Of a stretch of DNA of 64,000 nucleotides, positions 33,199 through 45,677 are shown in pieces. Each line of letters starts with the position of its first letter. Position 1 is the first letter of the stretch. Made by a program: the position numbers and the translations under genes. Source of the DNA: Megalobrama amblycephala (lineage: Eukaryota > Chordata > Actinopteri > Cypriniformes > Xenocyprididae); assembly GCF_018812025.1 (NCBI RefSeq), contig NC_063050.1, forward strand, positions 5,464,547-5,528,546. The letters are read 5' to 3'. The notes under the pieces were generated by a model. It was not told where the DNA came from. It saw only the letters and a program-made list of their open reading frames with translations, and did not search any database.

Positions 33199-33806
33199 AT
33201 GCCTGTGATCTCACACTGGATCCAAACACAGCACACACTCGTCTCATTCTGTCTGAGGAGAACAGGAAGATCACATGTGTGTTTCAGCATCAGTCGTATC
33301 CTGATCATCCAGAGAGATTTGAGAACAATGAGCAGGTTCTGTGTGCAGAGAGTCTGACTGGACGCTGTTACTGGGAGGCTGAATGGAGCGGGACAGCTCG
33401 TATAGCAGTGGCCTATAATGGAATCGTCAGGAAAGGATGGAAAGACTGTGTGTTTGGATGCAATGACAAATCCTGGAGTCTGAACTGCTCTAAAAACAAA
33501 TTCACTGTCTGTCACGATAAGAAATACACTGTCATACATGTCCCTTCACCCCTGTCTAATAGATCAGGAGTGCATGCTGTCCGTTCATCCTCTAAGAGAG
33601 TAGGAGTGTATGTGGACGTGTCGGCCGGCACTCTGTCCTTCTACAGCGTCTCTGACACACACACACTCACACACTTACACACATTCAACACCACATTCAC
33701 TGAACCCCTCTATGCTGGATTTAGGGTTGATGATAAGTCCTCATTGTCTCTGTGTGACATTAAACAACACGGTGTGATTCTTTCAGGAGCTTCAGCAGCA
33801 CCTTGA
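33199..33806 (+). CDS. PRY-SPRY (B30.2) domain exon
   Basis: After an acceptor 'tcgtgttcag' the exon opens with two bases of a split codon and reads 202 codons to the stop at 33,804. PRY motif: 'DLTLDPNTAH' (about 4-13). SPRY motifs: 'YWEAEWSG' (58-65), 'KDCVFGCNDKSWSL' and 'VGVYVDVSAGTLSFYSV' near residue 135, followed by 'FTEPLYAGF'. This is a complete B30.2 domain of the kind that ends fish NLR, TRIM and related innate-immune proteins, where it binds protein or pathogen ligands. The 5' exons of its gene are not identified. The only upstream gene on this strand is FBA gene 1, and the same pairing recurs in unit B, so an FBA-B30.2 transcript is possible; phases do not allow a direct join. 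Confidence 0.8.
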
Positions 33807-34174
33807 TCATTTGATCCTTCATTAGGTCTGCATGAGCACAAAGATATACTTTATATAGCATCTGAAACGCTAAAATAAAAATGATCTTAAAAGCTTATTT
33901 GACTAAACTCGAAGGCTTATGTCACAAGGAAACAATACTTGTAGGAGCCATATGTCATTTTTAACCACTAGATGGCAGTGTGGACTGGGAGGAGCTATGT
34001 GATATTTAAACTTCTCATGAATGCCTGCTAGGGGGAAACAGGTGGCGGGAATATACAATTTTCTAATTTTATAATTATAATTATAAATGAAAAAGCCGGT
34101 CCAGAAAGTTTGAAGCAGTTTTAAAAGTTTTCAGTTTGAAAGTTTCAGTTTTAGTTTAGTAATTTTGATAGAGT
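33807..34174. other. Flank after the SPRY exon; no gene seen
   Basis: A candidate polyadenylation signal 'aataaa' occurs near 33,876 ('gctaaaataaaaatg'). Otherwise plain AT-rich sequence. Confidence 0.35.
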
Positions 34175-34600
34175 ACTAGGGTGGTTGCTAAGGTGTTGCT
34201 ATGCGGTTGCTAGGGTACTCTGAGTGGTTGCTAAGATGTTGCTATGTGGTTGCTGGGGTGCTCTGGGTGGTTGCTAGGGTGTTGCTATGCGGTTGCTAAG
34301 GTACTCGGGGTGGTCGCTATGGTGTTGCTATGTAGTTGCTAGGGTGCTCGGGGTGGTCGCTATGGTGCTGCTATGCGGTTGCTAGGGTACTCGGGGTGGT
34401 CGCTAAGGTGTTGCTATGTGGTTGCTAGGGTACTCGGGGTGGTCGCTAAGGTGTTGCTATGTGGTTGCTAGGGTACTCGGGGTGGTTGATAGGGTGTTGC
34501 TAGATTTAGTTTGATAGATAGATTTAGTTTGATAGATAGATTTAGTTTGATAGATAGATAGATTTAGTTTGATAGACAGATAGATAGATAGATTAGATGA
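34175..34600. repeat. Minisatellite ('ggttgctagggt') followed by a 'gatttagtttgatagata' repeat
   Basis: 34,178-34,500 has repeated 'gtggttgctagggt', 'gttgctatgcggttgctagg' and 'actcggggtggtcgctaagg' in units of about 30 or 60 bases. It is followed at 34,500-34,600 by four copies of 'tagatttagtttgatagata' grading into GATA. This array is missing from unit B. Confidence 0.85.
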
Positions 34601-34839
34601 GTTTATGAGTTTGAATAAGTTTCAATGGATTAGAAATAGTACATAGAATGGCACTTGAGTCTAATTGAGTTTTTGAGTCTAATGGGCTTCCATTGTTTAA
34701 ATTTGAATTTTGACAGTTGGAGTTTGAATAGTCTTGGCTCATTTGAACATTCCGTCAATGAAAGTCAATGGGATTTTTCCGAGCTTTAACAGTCTTTTTC
34801 AAGCCAACTTAATTATAATTATAATTCTTTTATAATTTT

Positions 34840-35260
34840 TTTTTGAAAGAATTTAAAATGTATCTTAACACTATTTCATCCTCTGTAAATAAGAAAGCAA
34901 GAAAAACAACCTCAATTTCTAATGACTTTAATTTGTACACTCTAATTGATGTATAAATCAATGTCTTACCCTCATGTTCTTTTTTTCTTTTTTATATCCT
35001 ATTTTTCCTTTATTATCTTTCTTTTTTAACAAAGCATTGTTATTTTTTACTCCTATATGTTCAGATGACATTGAACATACTATTGATACATTTTGTGTGT
35101 TGTATATAAAGTTGTATATCTTTAATGTCATCTTTGTACTGTTTGTAATCATAATAATAATAATAATAAAAGACATAATGATGCTCTCGTTCACTGATTC
35201 ACTCCCTTCTGTCTGCTGACATGCTCTGATAATAATAGCTTTTGTAGAACTATACTTTAT
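34840..35260 (+). other. Conserved 3' flank shared by both FBA/SPRY units
   Basis: Closely matches 60,420-60,845, including 'ttgtgtgttgtatataaagt' and 'taataataaaagacataat', which contains an AATAAA-type signal in both copies. A 3' UTR end for the SPRY transcript is a reasonable guess. Confidence 0.45.
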
Positions 35261-36311
35261 TTTGATAATTGGTCAAAAATAAAAAATAAAATTCTACTTA
35301 TGGAACGAATGCAGCGCCAGTTTAATTTTTTTCCGTAAGTAGAATAGGGAAGGCGTAGGACATACAGCGGAAACTGTTCAAAGAATGCAGAAAGCCAAAG
35401 CACGTACAAGATGATAATTTGTTTATATATTAAAGCATATACAGTTGTATTTTTTTCGATGGTTTCTCTAGATAAGACTCTTATTCCTCGTCTGGTATCG
35501 TTAAGAGCTCTTTGAAGCTGCACTGAAACTGTAATTTTGACCTTCAACAGTTTGGTGCCCATTGAAGTCCACTATATGGAGAAAAATCCTGGAATGTTTT
35601 CCTCATTTCTTTTCCACTGAAGAAAGAAAGACATGAACATCTTGGATGACATGGGGGTGAGTAAATTATCAGGAAAAATGTATAAAAAAGTGGACTAATC
35701 CTTTAAAAAGGGTGGTCTGGGGTAATATAACATGAACACAGTCCAGTAGGGGCAGGGGGAGGGGGAGCAATCGAACTCGGGTTCGGTCCAGGCAATCGAA
35801 CCAAGTGTGAAAGCACCCTAAAAGTTGCATTATATCAAACTTATTATGTTTAAAGTGGTAAACTTTGGTTCCCCTGAATTATGATTTCATAATTTTAATA
35901 CTTTAAGCAATTTTCTTAACTAATCCAGTTTTATTTTCAAAGTTTTACAATGAAACGTTATTGCATTAAAGATTTTTTAATGTTTTAGTAAATTTTTAAA
36001 CACCGACTGGCATTTTAGAAAAATGAAATTTAAAAAAAAGAAAAGAATCTTGAACATGTAAAAAACTAAATCACAATTTTCCCTCAGATTCTAAACAGAT
36101 AACTAAACAAAATAACACTTAAATTTACTAGCCTAGAGGTTCTGACAAAATGTAAATTGCTGCAGAGTATTTAAAAATGTTTAATTCATTTGAATGAATT
36201 ATTTAAAAAAAAAAAAACAGTTTGAAAGAATGATTCAATGACTCATAAAGACTTCACTTCTTTCATTACTAGATGAATCAGCGTTTTTGAACGAATCTCT
36301 TGAATGAATGA
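35261..36311. other. Segmental-duplication tail with Angel-like MITE end
   Basis: 35,450-35,830 matches 62,470-63,025 ('tctagataagactcttattc' and 'gcaatcgaactcgggttcgg'). It includes 'gtggactaatcctttaaaa', which resembles the terminus of short inverted-repeat elements common in fish. 35,830-36,311 is AT-rich with no feature seen. Confidence 0.45.
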
Positions 36312-36862
36312 TTACAGTTTTTCTCAATTGTTTACACACAAATATTGGTACTTGAGACACAATGACCACAGCATGTAACTCATGCACCAACCCCCTGAAC
36401 CAATTCTGCTAAACTACAAGCACAATTCCTGCTTTACACTCATATTGCAGTTCTAAAACACACTTTTTTCAAAACACTACACACAATTCTCTGCATTTGG
36501 CACAATTTTCGGGCAGAAAAATCTCTTGTTTTCACAAGGAACACACTGCCATTCAAATATGCACACTGACTCATCACATGGGCAAACACCTGTCACACAT
36601 TTTTACAATTAGCAAACAGAGCTTTAGCATAAAAGGGCAACAGGTGAGCTCTTCTGTTTTGGAGCAATGGATGCCAACAATGGAAACAGAGGCAGAGCAG
36701 CATAGTTTTTTTACTGTAACTGTATACAGTAAATTCTTCTGTTGTTTTGTACGGTATGTGCAACTTTGCATTGGTTGGGATGTGCACTGTACATTGTTTT
36801 TGTTGGAAAAATAAAATATATTTGTTACCGTGTATTTGTGTTCTGATTATATATACATACAT

Positions 36863-36912
<50 letters not shown>

Positions 36913-36913
36913 G

Positions 36914-36956
<43 letters not shown>

Positions 36957-36995
36957 GTATGTATATATATATATATATATGTATGTATATGTATG

Positions 36996-37045
<50 letters not shown>

Positions 37046-37068
37046 TATATATATATATATACACATAC

Positions 37069-37111
<43 letters not shown>

Positions 37112-37482
37112 CTACAAATATTTTACAACACACTTATGTATGTACTGTCTGTAGTAAGTGTAACACTGAACCAAATAAAGACCAAAGTCATTATGATGAA
37201 TGGAGAAGTGTTTTCCATTCATCATAGTGTTTTACATAGAGCACATCAGTGTTCAACTGGTTCTTATAAATGTCTATTCATATGATGGTTTGTGTGTGTC
37301 ATTTGAAAACAAAATACCATTTTGAGAAGAAAGAACATTGTTTTGAATGTAAAGTTTCATTTTGCAGGAGAATTGAGGGGTTTTGCCCATTGTGTGTGTG
37401 TTTTTTGATTTGTGTGTAGAGTTCTGAGAGTATGAGGCATGCTTTCAGAAAATGTGTGTAAACAATCAAGAAAAACTGTAAT
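36312..37482. mobile_element. TIR element with an alternating (TA)/(CATA) core
   Basis: Left end 'ttacagtttttctcaattgt' then 'ttacacac'; right end 'gtgtgtaaacaatcaagaaa' then 'aactgtaat', an inverted pair. The core at 36,850-37,112 is a TA/CATA/GTATA microsatellite. A left end of the same family is at 14,131 inside element A. No coding sequence; all frames through the core are artefacts. Confidence 0.7.
36850..37112. repeat. (TA)n/(CATA)n microsatellite
   Basis: Long alternation of ta, tatg and catac, self-complementary and likely to extrude as hairpins. It generates spurious Tyr-Ile frames in several registers. Confidence 0.95.
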
Positions 37483-38662
37483 AGCAGGTGCATTTTTAAC
37501 ATTCATTTGTCGCCACCTGGTGGCATAACGATGTAATTGATACAATCTTTATTTTTTTAAAGGTGATTTGCACTTTTGATGGCCACTGTTTGCGAACTAT
37601 AAATGTTTATCCCAGTACTTCTATGATAATGTGAATATTTGTAAGGCAGAAATAACAATACTGTGTGGCTAAAGGTTTAATACAGAGTTGTCATTAGAAA
37701 TAAGATTGCGTGTGTGTTTGAATCGAGATCGCAATCTTTAAATGATTAATCAGAAATTAAACTGATCAGAAATTCAAACTTGGCAGGACGATTTTTCATA
37801 ATTTAACTTGCATTTGTTTCCTCGGCCCTAGTTTTGGCGCTCAAACCTCCTCAGATTGCAATCATCACATAATTTCGAGAAAAAATTGTTTTAACAAAGT
37901 TTTTTTAATCTAAATTTAAAATATCATGCTCACTTTATGATTTAAAATAGTCTAGAAAATCAGAAAATATTTGTTAAATTATTTTCCTCTATAAAGCAGT
38001 TCTGCAGAAAACAGTGATGTCATCATCTAGGCTAGCTTAGTTCAGTTCTCATCCTATAATGTCAGTACTGTCAGATCAATAATATTGTTGAATATTATTG
38101 AATATTGTTGAGGACATTTTCCACATCACAGGCAATGTCGTCTCTTGCCAGGCAAAGGGAAAAACCTGTGCCGGATCCAGCCTTGACAGCCTTGTCTCCA
38201 CACCCCTTGCTCTTTCTCCTCATCATCCTCTTACACATACTCTTCCTCCTCTACTTTTCAGATTGTTTCCATCTATTGTTGGTATCATCTTTCAGCACCT
38301 GTGTCACCTGTGCACTCTGAACTGACCTATATTTTATACAGTTGATTTGATCACATCATTAGAAATAAGTGTGAATAATTTTGAGTCATTGTGTTTAAAG
38401 GATGACAACTGTGTTGTAGTTGTGTTTAACTTTTGCCACATGTATTTACCATTTTGCAACACAGTGAAAAATGTGTTTTAGTGAGTAAGAATGTGTTTAG
38501 AGTTTTGCAAAAAGAGTGGATGAGATTTGCAAACAGTGTCTTAACTACCTGAACTTGTTTAAGGTTTTGCCTACAAAGAGACTGATTCGACAAATGGGTT
38601 TAGGCCACTGAGCACTGGGTTCAGAGAATGGGGTTTAGTGTTTTAGCAACTGTGAAATACTG
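37483..38662 (-). mobile_element. Inverted copy of the left part of element A
   Basis: Reverse complement of about 13,495-14,131. It ends 'gtgttttagcaactgtgaaa' then 'tactgtaa' at 38,662, a complete version of the terminus that is shortened at 13,495. The matching frames at 38,098-38,325 and 13,819-14,046 are conserved but Leu/Ser/His-rich and without motif; I do not call them genes. Confidence 0.65.
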
Positions 38663-38816
38663 TAATAATTGATGGTCTTTACAATGTAAGTGAATCAACA
38701 CTGAACTGACTTCAGCTGAACAATGACACTATTTTCTTTTAGAGCTGTACAGCCAAAATGAACCCTCTTTGCATTACTGATCATCATGTACCTGTTATCA
38801 CTGTAAAGCTGCTTTG
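38663..38816 (+). mobile_element. LINE 3' UTR fragment
   Basis: The block ending 'tcactgtaaagctgctttga' is a common teleost LINE 3' UTR sequence (recognised from memory). It runs straight into the pentamer satellite; the matching tail piece follows on the far side at 39,775-39,805 ('attgaaataaaggt'). Confidence 0.55.
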
Positions 38817-39770
38817 ACTATACTATACTATACTAGACTAGACTAGACTATACTAGACTAGACTAGACTATACTATACTATACTATACTATACTATACTA
38901 GACTAGACTATACTATACTAGACTAGACTATTCTATACTATACTATACTATACTATACTAGACTAGACTATTCTATACTATACTATACTATACTATACTA
39001 TACTAGACTATATTATACTATACTATACTATACTAGACTATACTATACTATACTATACTATACTATACTATACTAGACTATATTATACTATACTATACTA
39101 TACTAGACTATACTATACTATACTATACTATACTATACTAGACTAGACTAGACTATTCTATACTATACTATACTATACTATACTATACTAGACTATATTA
39201 TACTATACTATACTATACTATACTAGACTATACTATACTATACTATACTAGACTAGACTAGACTAGACTAGACTATTCTATACTATACTAGACTAGACTA
39301 GACTAGACTAGACTATTCTATACTATACTATACTATACTATACTATACTAGACTATATTATACTATACTATACTATACTATACTATACTAGACTAGACTA
39401 GACTATTCTATACTATACTATACTATACTAGACTAGACTAGACTAGACTATACTATACTATACTAGACTAGACTATTCTATACTATACTATACTATACTA
39501 GACTAGACTAGACTATTCTATACTATACTAGACTATACTATACTAGACTATACTATACTATACTATACTATACTATACTAGACTATTCTATACTATACTA
39601 TACTATACTATACTAGACTATATTATACTATACTATACTATACTAGACTATACTAGACTATACTAGACTAGACTAGACTATACTATACTATACTATACTA
39701 GACTAGACTATATTATACTATACTATACTATACTATACTATACTAGACTATACTATACTATACTATACTA
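38817..39770. repeat. Pentanucleotide satellite (CTATA/CTAGA/CTATT), tract 3
   Basis: About 950 bases of 5-bp units. Unlike tracts 1 and 2 the minor variants here are ctatt and 'ctatattata', not ctatg, so the tract has been homogenised separately. Confidence 0.95.
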
Positions 39771-40280
39771 GTATCTGTGTAGTATAAATTGCAATTGAAA
39801 TAAAGGTATCATGCATGTATCATGCTTTTCATTTAGAGTTTTCTTTGACCTTTTATTCATTTGCATTTAGACTGCTGTATGTTTGCAGTATGTAAGTATT
39901 GAATATACAGACATTCAATACTATATAATATTGAATTTAATACTGTTCTTGCAGTACATATAGTATACTTTAAATTCACATTACTTGTGATTTCTATACA
40001 TTTTATGTAATGGCAAAATGTGTTTACTGTGTTTCAATATACATTTTTTCTGTAACCTCATGTTCTGGATGTTGTGTTTTCCATTTTTTAATGTAGTGTC
40101 TAGTGAATGATCTGTAGTGTTTATATATTGTTTAATGTGTGTATGATCTGAAAGCTTTGTTTGATTTTGCCATAAGAGTCAGAGTGAAATTAGTTTGAAG
40201 ATTGGATTTGTGTTTAATGTTTTGAGAAAATGAGTGATGGTTTCAAGAAATGTGTTTTAGCAATTGTGAAATACTGTAAT
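39771..40280 (+). mobile_element. Right part of the satellite-bearing element, copy B
   Basis: Same orientation and sequence as 16,166-16,786, without the (GT)n tract, ending 'gtgttttagcaattgtgaaa' then 'tactgtaat'. Together with the inverted left part at 37,483-38,662, it shows that copy B is rearranged relative to copy A. Confidence 0.65.
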
Positions 40281-41399
40281 ACATGCGTGAGTTAACGTTA
40301 ACAAACATTAACTAATGCTGAACAGAGGTGTTGTTCATGGTTAGTTAACGTTAACTAATGCATTAACTAATGCTAACTAATACAACCTTATTGTAAAGTG
40401 TTACCTACATATGACTTACAAATATGGATCACATTAAGTTTATTAGTTTGTTTATGTAAAATCTATGTAATCCAAATGGATGGAAAATTTGAATGTAAAT
40501 CAATTACATTAAATTTAGTAAATTTACTTAAATTTAGACTGAAATATTTTTTTGAGTATATCATACAAAGTCCTTGACTATACCCGACATACACCAAAAC
40601 TCAAGTGGATATGACTCTGAGCCTTTTATACAAGTAATTCATGTGATCACACCAGTCTAACTTATTTAAATAGACTCCCAGTTATTTGATGACAATTTTG
40701 GGTGAACTAACCCTTTGACATAATGCCTGCTTCTCTTATTATTTATTAAATTAAAAAGCTTTTATTTTTAATTTTGCTTTTATTTTGACAGGACAGAAGA
40801 GAAGCAGCAGGATCTGATATGATGCAAATCTCCATCTGACCTTTTATCGGTAAGAACATCAGTCATTGCACTGCACAATGTTGAAATACAAACTGGTGGT
40901 AAGTTACATGGTTAGCAGTACACTCTAAAAATATCTGTGCAACATATCAAAATAAACTCCTAAAATCCAACAGTTTGATTTGTCTAAAATCTATTGATTA
41001 CATTTTTCTCATTTAAATTTTTAAAGGAAACAAGTATTTGACTAACAAATTATATTTTAAAAATATACTTAATATTTTGTTAAATTTTACTTAAAATATT
41101 TGAGAATTAAGTAATTCAATTACTCAGTTTCAAGAACTAAAATTATGACTTATTTCATGTGGCAATAATCAAAACTACATTGATATATATTGACTTTCAT
41201 TGCTGGAGTTTATTGTTGATTCATTTCAGTTGTAAATTTAAAGAAGTGACCCAAAACAAAGAAGAAGAAAACAAATGATGAGTACACAAAACATCAGTGA
41301 TATATATTCTGACATGATTTACTAAGTTACACAGTTAACAGAGGAAAGGAAACTAAACTTTAATTTGATTGTTTTGTTTTGTAATGTTTCTTCAAAGGT
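40281..41399. other. Start of unit B: 3' flank of MFAP4 copy 4
   Basis: 40,560-41,399 matches 10,180-11,300 (without the MITE there). 40,290-40,400 contains 'gttaacgttaactaatgc'-type short repeats. No gene seen. Confidence 0.6.
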
Positions 41400-42533
41400 C
41401 TAAGACACACGTTTGATCTTCATGCTGATGAATTTCATACCAACAGCGTAATTGTTCTTCCAGTGGTACCAAACATTTCCAATGGCGAAAATGGTGGGAT
41501 CTTCTCCCCCTAAATACACACCGTTGGGGTTTGCATAGTGACAGGCTGCGTACCAAAATGCCCCGAGATACAGTTTGGCACAGTTATTTCCCCAGGAGTC
41601 TTGATCTTTGTCAAAGGTGGAGAACTTCATACCATTGTGGTAAGTCAAAGAGTCACCTGCAGAGAAGAAGAGCATCATTGAGGACATCAGGAGCACATTT
41701 ACTCAACTGAGTGTGAATTTTTTTAATGTGAATGAAAGTGTCCTATACCTGCTCCTCCATCAGTGAATCCTGAAACATGCAGTTTATACCCGTCAGTTTC
41801 AGGACCCACAGAGAAGGACGAGTACAGAGCAAAAACTTTCCTTCCGGTGAAGTCCTCCAGATCCACTCTCAGCATGTACTTTCTGTTACGTGTCAGCTGG
41901 TACATGTTCTCCAGCCCTGTTCACACACACACATGAAGAACATGTTCAACCAAACACATGAACACTTCTATCATTTCAAACCTTTTCTTGACACCAAATG
42001 CCGAAGTTTAAAACTCTGACAAACCAAAACAGACACACTGTGAGATCTTACCCAGCCAGTATTCGCCTTCAGTGGACCCGAATCCTCTCTTGTACTGATT
42101 CCACGGCTGATAGAAATTAATACTGCCATCCATTCTCCTCTGAAACACCTGTGATGGGTTTATATAGAAGATATGATTCATAATGTATGTTCTGATGTGC
42201 GTTTAATGATCTACAGTCACATTCGTACCGTCCATCCTCCGTTGTCTTCATCTTTCCCATCTGAGATCATGTCACAGTAAACCCAGACAGGAACGTCACC
42301 TGCTGGATAGATGGAGTAAATCCCACTGACTGTTTGTCCTGCTTTATAAAGGTCAGAACAGTCGACCGGCTTGAATCCATCAGGAACCGACACAACAAAC
42401 CCCGTGAAAACAGAGAGCAGAGCCGCGACAAACACCGTCATCTAGAGAGAGACACGACTGATCAAGATCCTCGTTCATGATGATCAATTATAATAAAAGT
42501 AAAAACAGTAAATGTGATTGAACTTACCGCCAT
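41400..42533 (-). CDS. MFAP4-like fibrinogen-domain lectin, copy 4
   Basis: Five coding exons on the minus strand: 42,533-42,528 (ATGGCG, donor GTAAGT), 42,441-42,229, 42,148-42,052, 41,916-41,749 and 41,656-41,400; 741 nt, 246 aa. It has the signal peptide, '[15 protein letters not shown]', the full SDGKDEDN loop, 'QRRMDGS', and a complete fibrinogen-related domain with '[11 protein letters not shown]', 'NCAKLYLG', 'ACHYANPNG' and C-terminal 'KIKRVS'. It looks like the copy closest to the family norm. One oddity: 'GVYLGGED' has Gly where copies 2 and 3 have Trp ('YLWG'), a normally conserved position that may matter for folding or ligand binding. The neighbouring leader exon and TATA box are intact. 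Expected to be secreted. Confidence 0.88.
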
Positions 42534-42689
42534 CTTCTCAATATTTTCTCAGCTGATCACTGCAGAGATTTATCAATGTTTTCTTTTTAAATCTTGAAGA
42601 AAGCAAACCAAAAGTCATCAGATGTTTGTTTTTCTGTTGTAGAAATGTCTTAATATTCTGTGAGGTAAATAATGCAGAATAAAACAGTA

Positions 42690-42742
42690 ACTCACCGTCT
42701 GTGCCTTGTGTGGTTCAGTCTGACACAATCTCTATATATCTG
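42690..42742 (-). promoter_or_regulatory. TATA box and leader exon of MFAP4 copy 4
   Basis: 'agatatatagag' on the minus strand at 42,730-42,741, then a leader of about 40 bases with 'aaccacacaaggcacag', ending in 'acg' before GTGAGTTA near 42,696. Confidence 0.6.
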
Positions 42743-44553
42743 TCAGATTCTCAGGCTCCTCCTCTGTGTTACTGTAGAAACTTATATTGCAAAACCCTTG
42801 ATTCTTGCCACAAACTGAATGTTAACATGCTGCCTGCTGCTTTTGTTATTTATTAAATCGCTTTTTGCTTTTATTTCGCCAGGATAGAGGAGAAGCAGCA
42901 GGAAAGTACAGCATCAACTCACCTCTGACATGATGACAGAATGATAATTTAATTTGGGTTCATTTATCATAGAAATGTCTATAAAATCGTTGTCACTCAC
43001 ATCTTCAACCAACCTTTTTATCAGTAAGAGTATCTGACATTTCAGTCACTCTTGCATTGCAAGATGTTGAAATATGTATTGGTGATAAGTTACATGGTTA
43101 GCAGTAGTTTCTTTTTCTTTCAAAATGGACCATAAGTGTCTTTCCATTTGTGAATAAACTTAATATCACATTTCTGGGTTTAAAATGCAATTTTAATGCC
43201 AATCACTACAGTTTCTATTGTCAGCAGTTTGCATAAATGCTTTAAAATGGCTTTTTTGGGTCACTTTCAGAGAGTACATTTAGAGAAAACAACACAATGT
43301 AATTTCACTCACCTAGCCTATCACTTGAAGCAAAAATGTCCTCATGTCCTTTTTAATGTCTGTGTTAAAAGAGCACATAGTGAATGATTGCTGTAGCCTA
43401 TATCTTAGCTTAGGCGCGGGGTCTTCCTTCATTATTCATTTGTAGCTGTTGTTCGAATCTTGGTAATTTTGTTTGTGATCAAATAATCAATATCTCTACT
43501 CTCCAGAAGTAGTTGGTACATCAGCGTCAGCAGTTCAAACTAATATCACGTAATTTACGCCTCCTCTACCATGTGTCTTTTCTCAACTCTCCTAATCGCT
43601 GAAAGTGAAATACTCAATGGTGATTGGCTGATTGTTTTACCAACGGAGGCACAAGTTTCTGGCTATGGATTTGCCTCCCCCTCCCCTTCTCTATCCCCTC
43701 AGACTCGCCTTAGCACAGTTTTCTGAATGTTTGTAATTGCATCAGCAGTCCCAATCACTTCAGGTCCAGGTGGTGGTTGTACATATGCAGGTTGTGCTGG
43801 GGTTTATGCTGGATTTAGTGTGTAAATCATGTTGTTTACACATTGGAAGATTTGCAGTTGTTATATAAGGTACAACAGGGCGAAATGCTCCTCTAATTTT
43901 ATTTCCCTCTACACCACTAGATGGCACAAAAACTTGCCGCAGCACTTTCCTAAACATCCGCTTTTCAAGAGGCATGTGCAAATTTGTCTGATCCTTGACG
44001 TGATCGAGGGCAGCAACACAAAGTTGATTCTGAGGTAGTTTGATGATGTTTTTTAAAATGTTGCAAATGAGAATCGATTAAATCAACGTTTATATTTTGA
44101 GACAAAGGCCTTCTTAATGATTTTAAGTTTTGTTGAATGTAATTAAAGCAACAGTTTTTCAATAACAGAAGAATATTTAAAAGTATGGTATTTGGGGCGA
44201 AAGACACAATACTTAACATGATAGTAAACAGCTGCTGACTTTTCCATTTGTTGACATGATATGGTTTGTTTCAGATGGTAAATATCATATAGCATATTTA
44301 TAATAATTATTCATGGTGTAAATAATCAGTTTTTTATCTATATTTTAAAATATAATCTGTAAAGGTGCAACAAAGCTTGATCTCTTAAAAGATGCTGTTC
44401 ATTTCACTCATTTGACACTGTGTTGAGATGAAAACAATGTCATGAAATTCAGCAACAACTCTAGAGAAATGAGTCCAGTAGAGTCTCCATCTGTCACTGT
44501 TGTAGTTGTGAGAGTTGTTGTCATCATTGAGCTGATAGAAACACACAGGAACA
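42743..44553. other. Spacer between MFAP4 copy 4 and the FBA block of unit B
   Basis: 42,743-43,090 matches the upstream flanks of copies 2 and 3. 43,090-44,550 has no counterpart that I see in unit A, where the transposon stack 12,968-25,665 occupies the equivalent place. Short frames at 43,196, 43,760 and 43,965 have no motif. Confidence 0.5.
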
Positions 44554-45677
44554 TGAACTCTAGAGAGAGCGTAAGTCAGACGGGCTTCAGATGAAAGGAT
44601 CATCTCCAGACGGCTCTTTTAAAATCAATATTTTACACTGACAGCACATTCAGACACACTGAGAGCTCGAGACCGTCACAGTGAAAATAGTGTGTGTGCT
44701 TATTTTGATCATTACACTGATCTGAAGACAGAGCAAAAAGACTTTCTGAATGTAAATAAATGCAGTGATCTTGTTCATTTGTGTAACTATGGCGACTGAC
44801 AATATCATTTATATAATTACTGCACACTGTGAAGAGATCTTATTATAGGAATGATATTTTACATTAGTTTTTATTTTTATATTATTTTCAACTGAATTTC
44901 AGTTTTAGTATTATTACATTTTTCTACTTATTATTAGCTACTTTTTATATAATAAAACAATATTATTGAGATATTTTATTGTAACTTTAATGTAAATTTT
45001 AGTGTAACTTTTTAATGAACCTTTAAGTTCTTCAGCTAATTTAGTGAAAATAGGATAAAGATTCATTAGTTCATAGTTTAATAATTATTAAAACAAATGT
45101 ACAGATTTATCTGATATATTATGTAATATTTACAGCAGTGTTGTTTTAGCATCAATTAATATACCAATATTATTATGTTCTATAATATTTTGAGCTTTTA
45201 TTTTTATACTTTTACTTTTCATGTTAATTTTAGTTTAATTTTAATTTTTTTGTGCTTTTGTCATTTTATTATTTTGTTGTTGTTGTTTTTAACAGATTAA
45301 AGTCCCAGTGCCACTGCTGTTAGTTTTAAACAAAAATACTGTCTGTATATGAGGCTTAATGTCATGATATTGATTACAGCACAAAAGTGTAGCTTAATTT
45401 GACAGTTTTGTTCATTTATTTATTGTTATTATTTTAATTAGTATTATTAATTCACATTTAAGTCCCAGTGCAATGCACTTAAAAATTGTTTGAGTAATTA
45501 CACATCAAATATAAACATTGTTATAAATCAAAATACAACCATGCACCATTTAGAAAAAAAGAGAAAGCTTAAATATCTAAATGCCAAACACTTGTGTGAA
45601 CTTCCTGTTCCTGATTATTTTCAGACTGAACCCTGTCAGAGAGCTCGAAGAAGGAAACGTCTTTCAAACCGAAAGTA
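44554..45677. other. Detached upstream region of FBA gene 2
   Basis: Matches 25,667-26,253, the DNA just upstream of FBA gene 1. It ends within the 'ccgaaagta' motif, exactly where the foldback element begins. The homologous continuation is found only at about 56,590, some 10.9 kb away. Confidence 0.7.

Noticed and set aside
36593..37285. Several long frames rich in Tyr, Ile and His on both strands
   Set aside because: They are translations of the (TA)n/(CATA)n microsatellite and its flanks; opposite-strand frames are equally long, which shows that this is a base-composition effect.
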